Origin: an uncultured Holophagaceae bacterium
GTDB taxonomy: Bacteria > Acidobacteriota > Holophagae > Holophagales > Holophagaceae
Assembly: GCA_903913215.1 (NCBI GenBank)
Contig: CAIWKE010000028.1
Coordinates: 62,001-126,000 of the forward strand
Direction: 5' to 3'
Length of the DNA stretch: 64,000 nucleotides
Shown: positions 63,401 to 64,000 of the stretch, in pieces
How the letters are laid out: each line of letters opens with the position of its first letter
How positions within the stretch are numbered: the first letter of the stretch is position 1
Notes under the pieces: model-generated
Told to the model about the DNA's origin: nothing
The model's database searches: none
The model's input: only the letters and a program-made list of their open reading frames with translations
Position numbers and translations under genes: made by a program

Positions 63401-63593
63401 GACCGGGCTGGAGCTGGCCCATCAGGTGCACGCGCAGTGGCCTGGCCTGCCCGTGGTCCTCTGCAGCGGCTTCTCAGACCAGATCAGTGCCGAGGGCCTG
63501 AGAGCTGAGGGCATCCGCGAGTTCGTCCACAAGCCCTTCACCGCCGCCCAGGTGGCCGGGGCCCTGCGGCGGGAGCTGGATCGGGAGGGCTGA
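60438..63593 (+). CDS. DUF1638-GAF-GAF hybrid histidine kinase with receiver
   Basis: 1051 residues from ATG 60438, overlapping the UroD-like gene by 8 bases. Residues 1-190 resemble DUF1638: CVLVCGHFLAEAEAVC, EPLVVFGGLCLGAL, HRTENCQEMLLNVRM, GAYVLTPGWVAHW and LLLLDTGVGEPEVPF match the C/H-rich pattern of that family, which in other genomes accompanies corrinoid methyltransferases. Then GAF-like regions (about 205-330 and 335-480), a coiled segment, a further GAF-like part (to about 660), His about 688 in GGIAHDFNNALTPIIALADL, ATPase motifs NLCTNASHAM and GKGTGMGLAV, and a receiver with Asp about 980 in ILTDMTMPKMTG. I infer a sensor tuned to methyl/corrinoid chemistry. Confidence 0.88.
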   Translation: MPESICVLVCGHFLAEAEAVCQTTELQRVRVDSVPSRCGRPCLSWAELEAKRQRPDEPLVVFGGLCLGALDEAEARSRGMVLHRTENCQEMLLNVRMLQAFLSQGAYVLTPGWVAHWRAHLEEQGTDAGLVRELWRESISSLLLLDTGVGEPEVPFQELIAYLGLPGEILPLGLDHFQLLLERAILEARLRLEKARAEGSVHLAQRQAADRATALEFLGALSHSLKEADVIQGIVNLFRMLFHAEQVAFLPRGDEGVSDQAASSYLETDQGFLVPIATSVGLAGHLRVEGLAFPQFKTHYLNLAISMAGVCALALQNAQTYRVVEESRAYQRLVLDVLDVFYQPRESEEDVSRVLGYLQSFAGVDALALRLRDQERFAIDHRRGYPSAFTDLSCSRCLDDLAGGQGRAPAGAQRSTRGSLWINDLPAGDPACPCEAMGFRSVALVQLKLRGGVAGIIQLHHRQPGHFSPVLIERLEGVARSIGIGLERRWAEADLRRANRELESRVEQRTTELAHINQELRQEILERTRAEAHLETRSVELQVRLKELHCLYELSNLFEEHEGQVEVLGQRAIDLVPGGFSHPERTWGRLRLDDRAFCSADFREGPSCLKASLTINGEARGSLEVYADPDPDAPAFLVEEQELVKSIADLIQGLVDHVEVEADNRRVEQALLQSQKLEALGTLAGGIAHDFNNALTPIIALADLSLMKLGDESPLRRHLELIKVSGNRAKDLVDQILLFSRKQPPSLQALDLRPTLQEVLRLIRATLPSTIEIQEELHLEEGLVLGDPTQIHQIVMNLCTNASHAMQEGGGTLTVRLLPHQIFSGDDLCTLGLAPGHYAQLEVADTGKGMTPELQARIFEPFFTTKGVGKGTGMGLAVVHGIVTSYHGHISVYSEPGQGTTFRIYLPITREGGAAQAGPVNTTDTPRGAEQILVVDDEPSIRQALSALLQTLGYRTLSAEGGAQALERLRDEAGGVDLILTDMTMPKMTGLELAHQVHAQWPGLPVVLCSGFSDQISAEGLRAEGIREFVHKPFTAAQVAGALRRELDREG

Positions 63594-63609
63594 GCCAGAG
63601 GGGCGCGAC

Positions 63610-64000
63610 TTAATGCAGCCGCTTCTCGTAGCAGCGGAAGCGCAGGCCGGGCCGGAAGCCCAGGCCGATCTCCCCGGCCAGCGTGTAGCCCAGCTTGGGG
63701 AAGAGGGCCTGGGTGGCCGCGTTCTGCACGTTGGTGTCCACGCGCAGCGTGGCGATGCCACGGTGCCGGGCCTCGACCTCGGCCTGCGCCATGAGCCCCA
63801 GGGCCAGCCCCCGGCCCCGGGCCGCCGGGTCCACGGCCAGACGGTGGACCACGATGGCAGCCTCTGTGAGGTCCCAGCCCACCACCGCGTATTCCGGTTC
63901 CTGATCGGTGGTGATGGCCGCCATACCCAGGAGCTGCCCCGCTTCAAGGGCCACCCAGAGCTGCCCCAGCTCCGCATCCCGCGCGAAGACGGCGGCGTTG
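63610..64000 (-). CDS. GNAT acetyltransferase (5' end beyond window)
   Basis: At least 129 residues visible, the frame staying open to the window edge. Acetyl-CoA loop VDPAARGRGLALGLMAQAEV, followed by TLRVDTNVQNAATQALFPKL and a C-terminal YEKRLH, standard for small-molecule or peptide N-acetyltransferases. Substrate unknown. It converges with the DUF1638 kinase gene, 16 bases between stops. Confidence 0.8.
   Translation of the reverse strand, partial: NAAVFARDAELGQLWVALEAGQLLGMAAITTDQEPEYAVVGWDLTEAAIVVHRLAVDPAARGRGLALGLMAQAEVEARHRGIATLRVDTNVQNAATQALFPKLGYTLAGEIGLGFRPGLRFRCYEKRLH

Overview
The window is high-GC (roughly two thirds G+C) bacterial chromosome with densely packed genes and a few sharply AT-rich intergenic islands (about 600-880, 33660-33700, 38640-38710, 58580-58660). 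The gene set points to an Acidobacteriota member of the Holophaga/Geothrix kind, although no rRNA or other decisive marker is present. The clues are a combined bc-cbb3 respiratory operon, a lineage-style expansion of hybrid histidine kinases, and Gly/Val-rich GVPGGVIGGVVGG-type linkers. Treat the taxonomy as an inference. No prophage, transposase, CRISPR array or tRNA was recognised.

Layout. 1-521: 5' part of a 2,4-dienoyl-CoA reductase (fadH). 1013-13866: a long respiratory operon with a small CcoS-like protein, Rieske protein, cytochrome b, a heptaheme cytochrome c, CcoN, CcoO, two small membrane proteins, an iron-sulfur flavoprotein, CcoG, a small membrane protein in the CcoH position and the copper ATPase CcoI. 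A convergent TauE/SafE-like membrane protein follows. There is no separate cytochrome c1 or CcoP, so the heptaheme protein probably covers both roles. 13943-18037: minus-strand housekeeping and hypothetical genes (DUF4342, sensor-like membrane protein, M14 peptidase, CHMI tautomerase, DUF2164). 18172-25029: a hybrid kinase, an MFS transporter, a BMP-type binding protein with an adenine/adenosine deaminase, and a secreted hypothetical protein. 25103-33515: minus strand, with a lone receiver overlapping thiM, an epimerase-DUF2867 protein, a hydrolase, an SDR, a YbaK protein, topA, and a dprA broken by an in-frame TAG. 33889-35775: rpmB, bacteriohemerythrin, tsaB and rimI. 36011-37997: two tandem Rrf2 regulators and an OmpW-like porin. 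38110-44188: DUF4242 protein, orphan DNA methyltransferase, NtrY-like kinase, a frameshifted TonB-like remnant, apt, acylphosphatase and surE. 44329-58415: signalling genes with four more kinases, a sigma factor with an anti-sigma-like partner, and a VIT/VWA protein.

58764-63593: the most unusual unit. A corrinoid-binding protein, a UroD-family methyltransferase-like protein and a giant DUF1638-GAF-GAF-kinase-receiver protein overlap one another as one operon. It reads as a corrinoid-methyltransferase-linked sensory module and is the best candidate here for an undescribed system. The window ends inside a GNAT acetyltransferase.

Two features recur. Intergenic regions carry related nested palindromes built on CGCAGAG / CGCGAAA cores (around 23971, 25043, 33576, 36525), in gaps between unrelated genes. 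Three of the hybrid kinases and the lone receiver share nearly the same receiver domain, which suggests repeated gene duplication.
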